NCBI GenBank assembly: GCA_014058105.1
Contig: JACGCM010002037.1
Location: forward strand, 186,001 to 250,000
From: Kingdonia uniflora
Taxonomy: Eukaryota > Streptophyta > Magnoliopsida > Ranunculales > Circaeasteraceae
DNA: 64,000 nt
Direction: 5' to 3'
In this document: positions 34,977-47,901 of the stretch, piece by piece
Numbering within the stretch: position 1 is the first letter of the stretch
Layout of the letters: every line of letters begins with the position of its first letter
Translations under genes and position numbers: made by a program
The notes under the pieces: model-generated
Seen by the model: only the letters and a program-made list of their open reading frames with translations
Database searches by the model: none
What the model was told of the DNA's origin: nothing

Positions 34977-36415
34977 ATGGTTACTTCCAAATGACCAGCT
35001 ATAGGCATCCAGTTCAATTCTTCAATAGAGCCAGGACAGCTTTCAGAGTTGCGGGTGAATCTCAATGCTAAAACAGAGAAACGTGCTGAGCTTAAACTTC
35101 AGTTAACTAAGGATCAAGAGCTCCGTGAGAAAGAGCTCGATACAGAATGACAAGCTCATTTGACAGCGCTCAAACGACATGAAGACCTGATGACAACAAT
35201 GTAGGCTACCCTAGAAGCTCTACAAAATACTCAGCAGGCTCCTTCAACCAGAGGTCACGATTAGTTGCCAGAGACCTCCCGTGTTTCTACAAGGGAAAGA
35301 TTGGGACCTCAAGGAGTTGTCAGTAGAGCTCTTTCCAGGAATCTTCAGCACGAACCATAATCTTCCATACATTTGGGGGGTAAAGTTTTGTCCGAAGCCT
35401 GTCGAGGTCACCGAATATCCGTCTATCAGGTTAAAGAACAGTGACCTCAACATCAAGTTCCAGCACGAGATCTTGTGAGTGAAGGTACTAGTACTCATCA
35501 TCCACTACCTGCTCGTACAACGATTCAACCGATACATCATTACGTCACGAAGGAGCATATTGACCAATGAATTAAGGAGATAATCGAAGCGCAAGTTCTG
35601 GGTACTGCCGGCGACATCATAAAATTACAAGGTAGTCTGATTGCCAAAGAACTATTCGATATGGCGATACCGAAATGTTTCTATACTCCAAAAATTCTTA
35701 AATACAAAGGTACTGACCCGAAGGAGCACATTCAACAGTACTGCGATTCATTGGGGTTGTAGTCAAATCTTAACCACATCCTTTACCGTATGTTCGCCAC
35801 AAGTCTACAGGAGAAGCCACTTCGATAGTTCCACTCTCTCCTTGAGGACTCCATATATACATTCGATCAACTACATAAATAGTTCATCAAGACAAATGCT
35901 CACAACAAGGACAAAGAGGAGAATTTGTAATCCCTTATCAGTCTCAAACAGTCACGCAGAGAGAAGCTTGAGGCTTTTGCGATGAAATTTTTAGAACTCG
36001 CGCGTAAAGTGGATAACCTTGATCAGAAAGCAGCTGTTACTACTTTCACCAACGCGCTCCAGCTCGATTACAAGGCCAAAGAGCACCTCTTCCTCAACAA
36101 ACCTGTAACCTTGGAGGATATGATCACCAAGGTCAATAGTTACGTCGACTTGGAAAGGATGATGTCTGAACGACAAAAATCAACTAAATGTGTTTTCTCC
36201 ACCAAAGGTCCATTTTCAGATCGAAACACTAAATCAAAGGAGGAACAGGGAGATCAGAAACGCACCAAGGGCAATAATAGCTACCCTCGGAAAGGTGGTC
36301 CGCCAAACAAACCCATCCTCCTTAAGATGAACGTCCGAATCTTCACATTTTTTCTACTACTTTTGAAGGATACGCTCTACCGCGTTTCTCAACCACTGGA
36401 ACCGATCGATAATTG
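34977..36415 (+). pseudogene. gag: gag of the inner element, decayed
   Basis: An ATG (MVTSK) starts the frame; a coiled-coil-like N-terminal part (ELKLQLTKDQELREKELD) is followed by the Ty3/gypsy gag core: YKGTDPKEHIQQYCDSL, ATSLQEKPLR, LKQSRREKLEAFAMKFLELA and LERMMSER. The core order P-x-E-H...F/Y...L-x-Q...E-S/K-L-x-x-F is that of retrotransposon gag (PF03732-like). Many TAG/TGA codons interrupt it, including one after five codons. A capsid zinc knuckle was not seen; a basic tail takes its place. Confidence 0.82.
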
Positions 36416-36779
36416 ACCATATTGCCTGCATCATAAGGTAAACCATCATTCTACTGATAATTGCTATGTTTTACAGAGGTTGCTCGAGTACATTTTTAAA
36501 GAATGATGGATGTTCAAATATATCGTCGACCTGGAGTCATACAAAAATGGCAGCTAGAAGAAGTTGCTTGAAGTCATTCAGGTCAAGGATCAAGCTGAGG
36601 AGAAGCATCTCTACTATATACACCAGAGCAACATGATCAAAATCAATTAGATCACCAATTCTAATAGATCCAAGCGCAGAAGATTATCAGAATGCTGCGA
36701 TCTCACACCTCAAGACAAAGAAGCCAAGCTTCTTTCTGAGTCAAGCAATCGCCGGCTTGGGATTTCCTTCGAAGATTGC

Positions 36780-37030
36780 GATACTAGTCATGTCAAATTT
36801 CCACATCATGATGCGCTAGTAATACTTCTCAAAATTAAGAAGTTTGTCATGCACACGATGATGATTTATACTGGAAGTGGTATTGAGATTCTATTTCAGA
36901 GCACTATCGACCAAATGGGTTTAGCTGACTAAGTTATTAAGAGCGACACCAATATTAATGGGTTCAATAGTCCAGAGAAAAACTAGTAGACAAGATCATC
37001 TTACCTATTACCCTAGGACTAGCCACCATC
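36780..37030 (+). pseudogene. Retropepsin region of the inner element, active-site Asp replaced by Tyr
   Basis: The frame KKFVMHTMMIYTGSGIEILF then QMGLAD aligns with the pol aspartic protease, where the motif is D-T-G-S. Codon 36867-36869 is TAT (Tyr) in place of Asp. The outer element has the same Tyr. A TAA follows QMGLAD. Confidence 0.7.
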
Positions 37031-37289
37031 GACCTCATTTTTTATGTCATCAACGCCAAATCTTATTATCTCTGGATTATGGGCCGCTGCCAGATTCACA
37101 ACATGGAAATAATCTCTTCCACCTATCATCAGACACTCCGATTTAAACATGACAATGGTATTTATGAGATCAGGGGTAGTCAGAAGCTCCGTCGAGCTTG
37201 TAAAAATACTGTCTCTGCTCTCGTAGATACTTCTGACAAATTTGCTGCATAGCAATTACAGGAAGCTGGTCACCTAAACGATCAATCTT

Positions 37290-38335
37290 CCATGGAGGAG
37301 CTCATAGAATATATCAACATAGATAGACCTGGCAGAGGTACTTTCATTGGTACTAAGCTGGTTCAGCACGAAAAATATGCTCTCATTCAGTTCCTGCAAC
37401 TAAATCAAGACATTTTTGCATGGTCATTCAAAGAAATGCCCGAGTTGATTCGGCTAAGGCATGTCACAAATTAATCATCAACATCAACGCTTTGGTGGTC
37501 AAACAGAAATAGCGACTACTGTCACCTCATATTTGAGATGAAGTTAACACCGAAATCGAGAAATTGATCAATGTGAGATTCATTCGAGAAGCCAAATATC
37601 CAGACTGGATATCCAATATTGTCGTTGTCCCAAAGAAGAACAGAAAAGTTTGAGTTTGTATAGATTTCACCGATCTGAATAAACATACTCCAAATGATAG
37701 TTTCTCTCTTCCCAATATTCATTAGATCCTCAATTCTACAGCAGACTATGACCTTCTATCTATGATAGACGCTACTTCGGGATACAATCCGATTCCACTT
37801 TTGGAAGAAGAACAAGAAAAGACAACTTTCATCACTGAAATAGGTCTTTATTACTACAAATTCATGCCCTTCGGACATAAAAATGCGGGTGCCACATATC
37901 AACGGTTGATGACTACTATGTTTAAAGCATATCTAGGGAAAGTTGTTAAAGTCTACATCGATGATCTCTTGTGCAAGAGCGTATAGTCAGCCGATCATAT
38001 CTCAGATCTCAACACTATATTCAACATTCTTCGATCTTGCAGGATGTATCTCAACCAAGATAAATGTCAATTTGGGGTCCATTATGGCCGATTTCTAGGC
38101 CACCTTATTAGCAAGAAGGGAATTGAGGCCGATCCAGATCAGATTCAGGCTCTCCTCAATATGCCTTCTCCGAGAATAACAAAAGACATTCAAAAACATA
38201 CTGGCAAGATTGCCGCTGTCAACCATTTTATTTATAAATCTTTAGACCGCTGTCGTTGGCTATTCCTACTACTCCATGGTTGTACCAAACGAGGAAAGGT
38301 TCAACCAAATACAGAGGTCACATGGACACCATAAT
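37290..38335 (+). pseudogene. Reverse transcriptase of the inner element, decayed
   Basis: The linker RPGRGTFIGTKL...DIFAWSFKEMPE leads to the RT palm and fingers: GFIREAKYPDW-type words (VRFIREAKYPDWISNIVVVP), CIDFTDLNKHTP, LSMIDATSGYN, YYKFMPFGHKNAGATYQRLM, KVYIDDL and CQFGVHYGRFLGHLISKKGI. The catalytic Asp of IDATSGY and both Asp of YIDD are present. Stops occur in KV-stop-VCID, in NIH-stop-ILN and after LCKSV. Confidence 0.93.
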
Positions 38336-38367
38336 GCAAAACATCTTTTTAGGATCTTAAAACATAT

Positions 38368-38800
38368 TTGGGGAGGTCTCCCATAATGAGCACCTCAGTA
38401 GATAATGAGGAACTGATTATCTACTTTGCAATCACAGATACTTTACTCAGCTCGGTTCTCATTCGCCTTGAAGGGAAAATTGAGAAGCTAGTCTACTTCA
38501 TCCACAAAACTCTCACTCCAGCGGAAATGAGGTACTCTAAAATCGAGAAACTTTTTCTCACTCTTGTTTACACTTCACAGAAACTCAAGCACTAGTTCCA
38601 AGCTCATTCAGTTAAAGTCATGATGAACTACCAACTTCAGGAAGTTCTATCCATGAAAGAAAAATCAAGGAGAGTGCAACAGTGGTCTGTCAGTTTGGGA
38701 GAACATGATATCAAGTTTGAACAATGTCATTCCGAAAAGGGTCAGACCATTACCGATTTTCTTATAGATTTTCCAGTGGAAGATCCCGAGTGGGAGGGGC
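38368..38800 (+). pseudogene. First RNase H domain of the inner element
   Basis: Reads DNEELIIYFAITDTLLSSVL, VYFIHKTLTPAEMRYSKIEK and AHSVKVMMNYQLQEVL, then WSVSLGEHDIKFEQ and TDFLIDFP. This is the gypsy RNase H connected to RT. A stop lies at KLKH-stop-FQAHS. Confidence 0.85.
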
Positions 38801-38954
38801 GCAATCCTGACCTTACAGAAGAAACTCTTGGAGATCCACCCCCAAACCATTTGACGAACGAGCTGAATGGATTGCAACAAAAGGTGGAGGCTACTCACGG
38901 ATGGATCAGCAGAACCCGCAGGGTAAGGAATCAGAACCGTATTGATTAACCCTT

Positions 38955-39330
38955 CTAATGACTGAATTAAGAAATCAATTCACTTGGATTTTGAGGCCTT
39001 TAATAATGTCATCAAATACGAAGCTCTCATTCAAGGACTCGACCTCGCTTTTGAGCTCGATGTCTCCGAACTATCAGTTTATGCAGATTTACTATTCATC
39101 ATCCACCATTACTCTGAGTAATATAAGAAGAATAGAAAGATGATCGAGTACGCAGCCTTCGTTGTAGATAGGATGAGAAAGTTTGCGAAAGAAACTCTCG
39201 ATTATCTTCCTCGGGGTAAAAATAGGCACACCGATTCCTTGGCATATCTAGCCGGGGTCTTGGGTACAAAAGCTCGATATCTCCAGATCAAAATAATTTC
39301 AACCCCCAGTATTGATTGCATTTTTGTAAG
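38955..39330 (+). pseudogene. Second (additional) RNase H domain of the inner element
   Basis: After HLDFEAFNNVIKYEALIQGL come LDLAFELDVSELSVYADLLF, YAAFVVDRMRKFAKETLDYL and GKNRHTDSLAYLAG, a second RNase H with the layout found in plant RVT_3 domains. An extra RNase H between the first and integrase is a known mark of the Tat lineage. Two frameshifts or stops break it. Confidence 0.82.
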
Positions 39331-39439
39331 CACGATCAACACTGGGTGTGATAAAGGTGGAAACAACGATTGGCAAAAGCTTTTCTTAGCCTACCACGAC
39401 GTCGACAACAGTTGCAAGGAATCACTTCCAACAGATCCA

Positions 39440-40621
39440 AAAGAGTTCTAACAACTGATTAACAACTCGAAGTGCTACACAAATTAGAATGGTACGCTAT
39501 ACCGCCTATTCGTCGCGGGGCCTTACCTCAAGAGCCTCTCCAAATCAAAAGAAGATTAAATGCTTTGCGAATTACATGAAGGGACTTGGGGCTCCCATGC
39601 CGCAGGTCGATCACTAGTAAATAAAACTATTACACAAGGAGTATTCAGTCCTGGTATGCGTAAGCAAGTGGAAGACTACTCATGTAGATGTGACACCTAC
39701 CAAAGACATGGGCACATGATATGTGCCCCTGTGCTCAAACTCCATGCAAGCAAGGTATTCTGGCCATTCAATAGATGGGCACTTGATCTTTGTTGGTGAA
39801 TTCCCTAACTCTTCAGGCAACCGCCGTCACCTACTCGTGGCTACCGATTATTTTACAAAATGGGTAGAAGCAGTTCTACTATGTCGAGCCAAAGAAGAAG
39901 AGGTCATCTCTTTTATCTGGGAATATATCATCACTCGGTTTGGGTGCCCTCAACTAATTCATATCGATAACGGGCCCCATTTTGTTGGGGAGAAGACCGT
40001 CACCTTCCAGAACCAACACAATATTATTCACTCACTATCCAATCCTTACTATCCTCAAGGCAATGACCAAGCTGAAATCACCAACAAAACCATCGTGGAT
40101 AGACTCAAAAAACGGCTTCACTAAAAAAAAGAAGGGAATTGGGTTCGAGAACTACCTCATGTACTATGGGCATATCGTACCACTCTACGACATTCAATTG
40201 GATGCACTCCATTCCTCCTTGCCTATGCCACTAAGGCCTTTATTCCTTCAAAATATCATCATCCAGTTCGAGATCACGAGCTGACTGACGAGGAAAATGA
40301 GTTCAAATTGGTTTGCAACCTCAATATGATTGATGAAACCAGGGAACGCGCCATCGCTAACCTAGGTCTATATTATCATATGCTAACCAGATCGTATAAC
40401 AGCCGAGTCAAAAACTGAACATTCCAAATCGATAATCTCATCCCTAGAGAAATTCCTCGACATTGTAAAGAGCCTTACGCTGAAAAATTAGCCAATAATT
40501 GGAAGGGTTCATTCATTCTTACAGGTCTCTCAGGCCTGGGATCATATTATCTCATGACATAAGAGGGAATCCCCATTTCAAATCCTTGGAACACTAGGCG
40601 ACTGAAACGTTACTATCGTTA
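39440..40621 (+). pseudogene. Integrase of the inner element, decayed
   Basis: The zinc-binding region shows ELHEGTWGSHAAGRSL and CRCDTYQRHG; the catalytic core shows FNRWALDLCW (first Asp), a frameshift, GEFPNSSGNRRHLLVATDYF, CPQLIHIDNGPHF (second Asp) and YYPQGNDQAEITNKTIVD (Glu kept). The C-terminal part ends NTRRLKRYYR before TAA. All three catalytic residues remain, but stops and a shift near 39795 break the frame. Confidence 0.9.
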
Positions 40622-40820
40622 AGTGTCTCACTACTCCATTTCCTTTTCTCGCTTTTTGTTTTTTCAATTCCAAAAGTGAGATTTTCATCTACATCCAATA
40701 TAAATTCTGAACTGATCAATACAACTTCTGAGTTTTTCACAACATCTCTCTACTTAGATAGATTTAACCACATTCTATAGATTAAAGCACAAATATTACT
40801 AGCTTTTAATCGATCTTATA

Positions 40821-41300
40821 CCAGTTAAATTAAGGATAACACTTGGTTTGGCTGACTCTACTAAATCTCTGCGATTAAAACAAATATAGAAGCTTATTTT
40901 ATATCAAAGACTCTACCAAACATGAGATAAGACAAGGTAATACTAGCCTTCGTCTACTATAACTTGTTTGAGACATTATACCAGTTAAATCAAGGATAAC
41001 ACTTGGTTTGGATGACTCTACTAAGTCTCTGCCATTGATACAAATATAGAAACTTGTTTTATATCAATGAGTCTAACAGACATAAGATAAGGCAAAAGTA
41101 ATACTAGCCCTCATCTCTTTCAATATGTCTGCAACATTATTATAGTTAAATCCAGATTCACTTGGTTTGATTGACTCAACCCATTTCTGCGATTAAAATA
41201 AATGTAAAAACTTGTTTTATATCAAAGACCCTACGAGACATAAGATAAGGCAAAGGTCATACTAGCTTTCATCTATTTCAATATGTCTGCGACAAATACT
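40821..41300 (+). repeat. Three tandem ~160-bp repeats after integrase
   Basis: Units begin CCAGTTAAATTAAGGATAAC at 40821, CCAGTTAAATCAAGGATAAC at 40981 and TAGTTAAATCCAGATTCAC at 41143. Each contains CACTTGGTTTG, TTTTATATCAA and ATAAG or GATAAGRCAA words in the same order. They lie between integrase and the antisense ORF, where Tat/Ogre-type elements are known to carry variable tandem repeats. Confidence 0.9.
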
Positions 41301-41438
41301 ATTTATTTTTAGGTTACATTATAATGGATTCTTTTCTGCTGATGGGATGTCAGCCATGCTTTCCCCTACAGTAGGAGGTCGAACAAAATTTAGTTCGTGA
41401 GTTACAGCAATTCTGCCCCTCTCTATTTGATTAGCAGG

Positions 41439-44400
41439 TTAAGGGCCTAAATTCATTTTCATGAAGACCTTATAGTTCCCTTGATCTATATTAACTCTAC
41501 AAATGCATCCCTTATCAGACAGACTCTTGAATAAGGTATCTCGTTCTAACTCAAGTCCTTTTACTTCTTCTACAAAATACGTGACGATAAACTTTAACAG
41601 GTCTGAGCGCGATGCATGAGATTCAACTGTCCATGAAAAGTGAAATCTCACCTTCTCGAGGCGTGACTCCAAAATCACATACAGTTTCTTCTGATGTGCC
41701 ATCTCCTATTCTGTCAAAACATTAAAAGCTATATTCTCTTCCAATTTTATGGCAAATTTATCTGATTTAGCCTGATTAATGGCATTTAGGTCTACCACCT
41801 GGGAGTGAAGCCTGTTAATTTTTGCATTCAACTCTTCCCTGACTGAAGTGTCTTTTAAAAAGTCATCTTTCTACATCATAAACATTTCCTTCGCCTTGAT
41901 TTCCCCTTCCAAGGCCTTCTCCCTGGTAAGAGCAGCATCCAACTTGTGCTGGCATTCCCTTAAGCTTGCATTCTCTTTCTGCACATGTTCCTGAAATCAA
42001 GCTACATCACCTTCCAGCTTTTTAATTCGTCACGATAGGCTAATCACATCCCCTTAGACTAGAGAAACTTTAACATCATTTTTACTCCCCCTCGAACGCT
42101 CTCCAGCCTCGGCTTTCTTAACACGCGCGTTGGCTTACGCCAATTCAGCCTTCAATTGCGCCACCCTCTCATTTAGATTGTTATACTTTCGTTGCATCCC
42201 TTGAAACTCCATATCCTTGGCCGGTAAGGCTATATGTAAGTGTTCGACTGCAGCCTCTGAAGTCGATAGATTCGCTCGAGCTAGCTTCAGTTCGTTATCT
42301 TTTTCAACTATTTTCCGCTTCAGTCGCTCTAGCTCGCTTCTACAATTCTGGAGATCAGCTCGAGATTATCCTTCTGATCTTTCTAGCGCCTGAATATGGT
42401 ATTGAGCCATTTCAGCCGGCCTACTCTTTACCATCAGCGTACCAATTTGAATTTAAAGCTTTAGGGTGTGTTCTTTTATCTCTGCAAGCTCTTTTAACCC
42501 TTTGTCAATTTTGGCATCTTTCTCCTTGATCTTACGAGTGTGGTCGACAACAGTCTGGGTTGCCTTAACAAATTTGAAATGCACCTTTACATGCTGGTCT
42601 TCTTTGTCCTCATTCACTTCCCTCACCCTATCCAACTCCTCTACAAATTCTCGGTTACATTGGAGCGCCTCATATTCGCGGGAGCAAACTAAATCTAATT
42701 CGACCTGCACAATATAGATCTATTATGTGCAGTTCATCCATCAACATGCATATATATGTCTCATTTCTGAAAAGATATCTGATTTTCAACATCTACCGTG
42801 TATAACTACTTTTAAAATTAAAAGTCGAAGTACTATCTCAGATGGATGCTCCATGACATATTTTTCGAAGTCTAAGGTACATATTTTCTATATGCAACTT
42901 TGTCTAAAACTTTGAAACTTTCTATGCACCATGTTAGTATCATTTTTCTAAAAACTGATAAAATGTTTTTGATCTGCCTCTAAGTTCTATGATTATCTTA
43001 TATACTTAGTAGCTTTATGTCAATATAGCATACAAGTTAAAAGGCCTGTTCTGATCTGACTTGCTGCTCTACTTGCGAAGACAGCAAAGATGAGGAGATC
43101 TCTTTCTCCCTGGCAAGCTTGGTTTCTAGATCTTTTAGTATGAGACTCATTTCTCTAAGTGCCTACAAAAGGATTACAAAACTCTATTCAATACACAAAA
43201 TCCAACAATTTACAGGACACTTCCAAAATACTCATACAAAGTCATTTCTCTACCCTACCTTCTCATTCTCGCCCTCTTGGGAGTTTGGTGTCATCCTCTT
43301 AATTGTCTAACACCGTCTGATGGGAGACACCATCTAACTCATTAATAAATTCTACTGTGACCTCTTCCACTTCTTCATCAGTTCCCTCCTCAACATAGGT
43401 GTCTGCCTTAATGGCATCCATCTCATCCTCAGAATAGCCCTTCAATATCAGGTGGCGCCCAAGCCTTTCGCGCTTCGCCTCTACCTCCTCCAGATTGACT
43501 CTTGCCTCTACTTATAGCTGGCCAATTGCCACTGCGTGGGAAGCCTTCAGGGCCTCAAACTTCTTTGCTTCCTTAACAGCATCAGCCTTAGCTCGAGCTA
43601 TCTTCTTTTCTAGCTCGATCTTCACCTTCTTCAGCTTAGATTTTTCCTCTTCAACTTCGCGCCAAATCCCCTTAGCCAAATGGGCAACCTACATATTCGA
43701 CCTCAGTGTGAGCTCAAAATGAAATAAATAAAATTTTCACATAATCCAACATAAAGACTTACCGTCTTGTTCATGTCATCCTCTCCATGAAGAGCCGCCA
43801 ACCTAGCTCTTTCCTTCACCTCTTTAAGGTCACTATCAGCAGCAGATTGCTCTTCAGCGGCCTTCTCCCCTAACTTCCCCAAAGGTTCGATCCTTTTCCT
43901 TTTTCTTTTTTGATCTCACCACTTCCAATGGTACTAGAGGCTGAAGGACGCTTCAGCATCTATTTTTTCTAAAAAGTTCAAGTTAATTTGCTCGATATAA
44001 TAGACTCTGACTGAACAGAACTGTCTATTTTAGGGGACTTGGCGAAGTTGATTCGACCTTCCCTACTAGTTCCTCTCTTCTTTCCATCATCGACACCCAC
44101 TATCAGTCTGGCCGATTGAGATTTTTGAACCTTCTTCGACTTACTCCCAACCATTTTCTTTCTATTAAGGCCAAGTCCTTCTAACACAAATTTGAGCTTA
44201 ACCTCTTCCTCAGCAACTACGTCCAACAATAAATTTTTCCTCTCCACCTACGACCTTGGGCCTGCCATACACAATATTTTATTATCAACAGAAGATCATA
44301 AGTTCAAACATATTAATATTATACTCTATGCATTGTTATACTTACTTTGCTTTACAGTTCTAAACAGAAGTTCCCAAGGTTCTTCATCATCTCTCTGAAG

Positions 44401-45111
44401 GCAATTACCCTTCACCCATATTATGTTGTCATTCCAGGCTCGACCTGCAATACATCCTCAGGACTGCAATACATGCCCTACCACTGGCGTGATAATTCTT
44501 CACCCCATAGAACTGCAATACATCCTCAGGGGATATCCTCCTCACTTTCCCCTCATTCTCCCATTTTTCATTCAGATGGTCGCAAATACTTATTACCTCC
44601 CACATGTTCCCGTTCAATTGAACAGGACATGCCCTAATCGTATTCATAATCCCCTTCGGCAAATTGGTAAGGAGAAGATTCAACCCGTACTCTAATTGAG
44701 ATGGGTAACATAAAAAACCCTATAAGAGGTTACTTCGAACACTCCCATAAAAATATTCCAATGGATCGATTCATCTATACCCTTATCTCATTTCTCCTCC
44801 TCCAAGTTGGCCAACAAGTAAAAATACTCCTCCTCCGTCGTTACAGTACACCCCATAAATAGCCTACTGGCGTATTCTTTGTAGTTACCCCATGCCCCTC
44901 CTACAACAGCCTTGGCTTTACAAAATTCTCTAAATGCATCCGAACCGGGAGGATAGGGCACCAATTGGCCAGAAAAACCTGGAAATTGTTCCAATCCAAC
45001 TTCAACCTCACTATCAGACTCTATCGATCGACCAGAGATCGACACCTCGTCAGCAGGTGAACTATCTATATCAACTATAAACTCTACAGGCAAATTTTTG
45101 AACTTACTCAA
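41439..45111 (-). pseudogene. Long antisense ORF of the inner element (gypsy-type transposon protein with coiled coil)
   Basis: Reading minus, an N-terminal part (YPPGSDAFREFCKAKAV, GAWGNYKEYASRLF) is followed by LLLTNLPKGIMNTI, CPVQLNGNMWEVISICD and NEKWENEG, then a basic patch (LGLNRKKMVGSKSKKVQKS) and several hundred residues of coiled coil down to 41439 (e.g. EFVEELDRVREVNEDKEDQ). Short AT-rich introns or decayed stretches separate the pieces. The first part resembles the plant 'putative gypsy type transposon' domain (PF04195) and is homologous to the outer element's antisense ORF. It runs opposite to gag-pol. Antisense extra ORFs are known in some Tat-lineage elements; their function is unknown. 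Stops make this copy dead. A frame at 45746-45546 may be a further 5' piece. Confidence 0.75.
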
Positions 45112-46046
45112 ATACCTCTCACGTTCGACCTACTTATAGGTACAGGTATCTATCATTATTTCATACACATCGATCACTCACATACAACATATCTTTTATA
45201 TATTCAGTATGTATATCAATTTCATAAATTTCTATAAATAGTAATTTTTTATTTTTATACTTTGCAAAAATCACAAACATATAACAAACGTCTCTACTAA
45301 CCTTCAATGTCAGAATAAGTATCCGCAGTAGTGCCAGATCCTTCCCTTAAAGCGCTGCTGTATAGCCACCTATGTGATCCAGTGCATGTAACTCTCTTTG
45401 ACTGTTGATCACCTTCAGATAAAACCTTACCAAATCTTCTACAGTTTTTTCATGCTTCTCTCTCTATGCTCTCAAAATTTTCAGAAGTTGAAAAATGTTT
45501 GAATGATGAGGAAAAAGCACTATTTATTCTTTCTCTCTTTAGCGGCTAGCAGTTATTGTGCCTTGCACGGCCCGTCCTCGATTTTGAAACTGAGGCGTCC
45601 TTTCCACTATCCATGTTAGACATCTTGTACCTTCTTAATAAAATCGTCTTTCCATCATTACCCCTCCCCTCATATTTTAACCTATTTTTCTCCTCTATTC
45701 CATATCTTTTTTTGACCTTCCCACACTCATGATGACTCACCTTCACACGATATCAGATTTCTGCAGCTTTACATAAAAAACAAAACGAGAAGCTCCTACA
45801 TTTTTTATTTCTCTGTCCCTGTTTATAATACTTATTGTAATTGTGACATCATCTCTGACACTAACAAAATTTCAAAATTATTTAAAATTATTTATCAAAA
45901 CTGTCTCAAACGGCATTCGCAACTATAGAGGATCCAAATGACATTTTTTTTTCAACTCAACAAAAATTACATTTATATTAAGCACTTTTTACATCATTAC
46001 ATCTAAAACAACCTTGATGTCCCGAGCTACCACATTCGGTCAGATA

Positions 46047-46340
46047 TCATCTATCAATCATCACATCTTCAAATTCAATCTCTACCTCAACAATTAATCC
46101 AACCATCTCTTCTTGATCTACCAAACCCCTCTCCAGTTCACGAAAACAAAAATCATAAAAATAATGGGCATACTCAAGTTCCCTACCCCTTACATCTAAT
46201 CTTTTGAACTGAAACTCCCTCACTGGTAATTCAACATCATAGCCAAACAATCCACAATTCCTCTCCTATACTTTAGAGATCTTTATAGCCAATCGTTTTT
46301 CAGCGGCATGACAAATTCTCTGAGATCGAGTCTGTACCAT
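46047..46340 (-). pseudogene. Short antisense ORF 'MVxTRxQ' of the inner element
   Basis: Starts MVQTRSQRICHAAEKRLAIK, one TAG, then GYDVELPVREFQFKRLDVRG, EYAHYFYDFCFRELERGL and an acidic end. The order Y-D-x-x-L-P...L...Y/F-x-x-F-x-x-C/D is shared with the outer element's frame at 49437 (LSYDAVLPEWPLNLIGLN, VVYDQFFWCDMFQRSL). About 98 codons. The conservation in two families suggests a real antisense gene; no known domain was recognised. Confidence 0.55.
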
Positions 46341-47890
46341 TCTAATCTCTTTTCCATATTCAAAAATTATCCTACCCTTATTTATAAATTTATTACCGCA
46401 CTTTCCCCTTAATACATGATTTTGACCTCTTAACTCGTAATAGAAAGTCAGAAAGTCCAGAATCTTGAGAAAAAACTATTTAGACTTGTCTCTTTCTTCG
46501 AACTCATACGTTCCATTACTTTCCAGGTCGAACCTAATTTTTTCCAAATTTATTCTTCTATCGGACTCTATTAGATCAAAATTTGGCATTACAGATTTCC
46601 TACTATTTTTCTCTCCCATATTTTCAGCACATAGAACAAATCATACTTATATTACAACATAAATTTTTGCACATATTTATCTCAGTTCGAATGTTACAAT
46701 AACAATACTTGCGGTACTAATACATTTTAATTCATTTAATGCATTCTTCAAAACATTTCAGTTCGATTTCTACGAACTATTCTATATCTACGTCAAGATA
46801 ATTAATTGGATGACAAATTTTATTCATGTCAAAATAGATTAGACATCTTTTTTGCAAATAACAAGTCTCTCAATAATTGTCCTCAGGTACTTTACAGATA
46901 ACAAATTTTTCAATGCTTTATAACTAATAGATTATTCGGCACTCAGACACATCATGTCCTTCAGTTTGTCCTACTTCAGTCATTTTTTACCCTGATGCGA
47001 AGCAAAAATTAGAAATAATAAAGAGCTTCCCTCGCTAAGTTTGGTCGAAGTCTAATCAAACTTCAAATAGAAACTATATAAGCAGTAGACTCAATGCTGG
47101 CATCAACTCTGCAAACTGAAGGTCTTCTGAGTGCAAAGATATAATAAAAATGCAAAAACAGACTCCCACTGCCCGTCTCCCTCCTCCACTACCATCACCT
47201 CCTCCTCTGAAATCGCCACCTCAAAAGAGTTGGTAGAGATGAAGAGGGCCCAACCTAAAAATATATGGTGATACAAGAAATCAACATAACTGCCTCGTAG
47301 TTATGCCTATCCCTACATCTGTCCCCCCAACATTGTCCTCCACCAGAGTACGGAGACAAGCCCAACGTTCTTCACCTATCAAGACAAAAATGTGAAACCT
47401 CTACTTGCAGAAAAATTCCTCCTCGGCTTCAACGGCTTCATCTTCCTACATACCATGATAAGTCGGAGGAACAGGAGCGGGTATTGGCATCTCCATGGAT
47501 TGGTCGCCAATGCATTTCAATTTTAACCTTTGCATTTCAGACTCAATTATCTATTCAAGGACCATCCTCTCAGTCTTCACCATTTTTGAAATTTCAGAGG
47601 ACTTGGATGAATTTGGCAGATTACAGGTAGTATTTATATAACCCTATATTTATTGTGCAAGTACGTATTTCCAAACGTCATCATTTAGTACAGACGCGAC
47701 TCTTTAAATCAAACTGTCAAATACATCAGTATCCACAACCTCATTTAATACCCGTCATTTCCCTAAAATCCACATAACGTCTATACCGTCAACCCCATCA
47801 TAACTCCATTTAAATTATCAAGAACTTCAACCCAAATACCGATAGCATAAAGATCATTTCTCGACCAAAGCCACTTGTGACTTCGGTTGT
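46341..47890. other. 3' region of the inner element, no firm gene
   Basis: Mostly AT-rich DNA. A plus-strand frame near 47152-47620 (MQKQTPTARLPPPLPSPPPL and on, broken by stops) is proline-rich at its start and unrecognised. Confidence 0.4.
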
Positions 47891-47901
47891 GAGGGGGGAA
47901 T
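47891..47901 (+). other. Polypurine tract of the inner element
   Basis: GAGGGGGGAAT lies directly before the LTR start TGTAAGG. Confidence 0.8.
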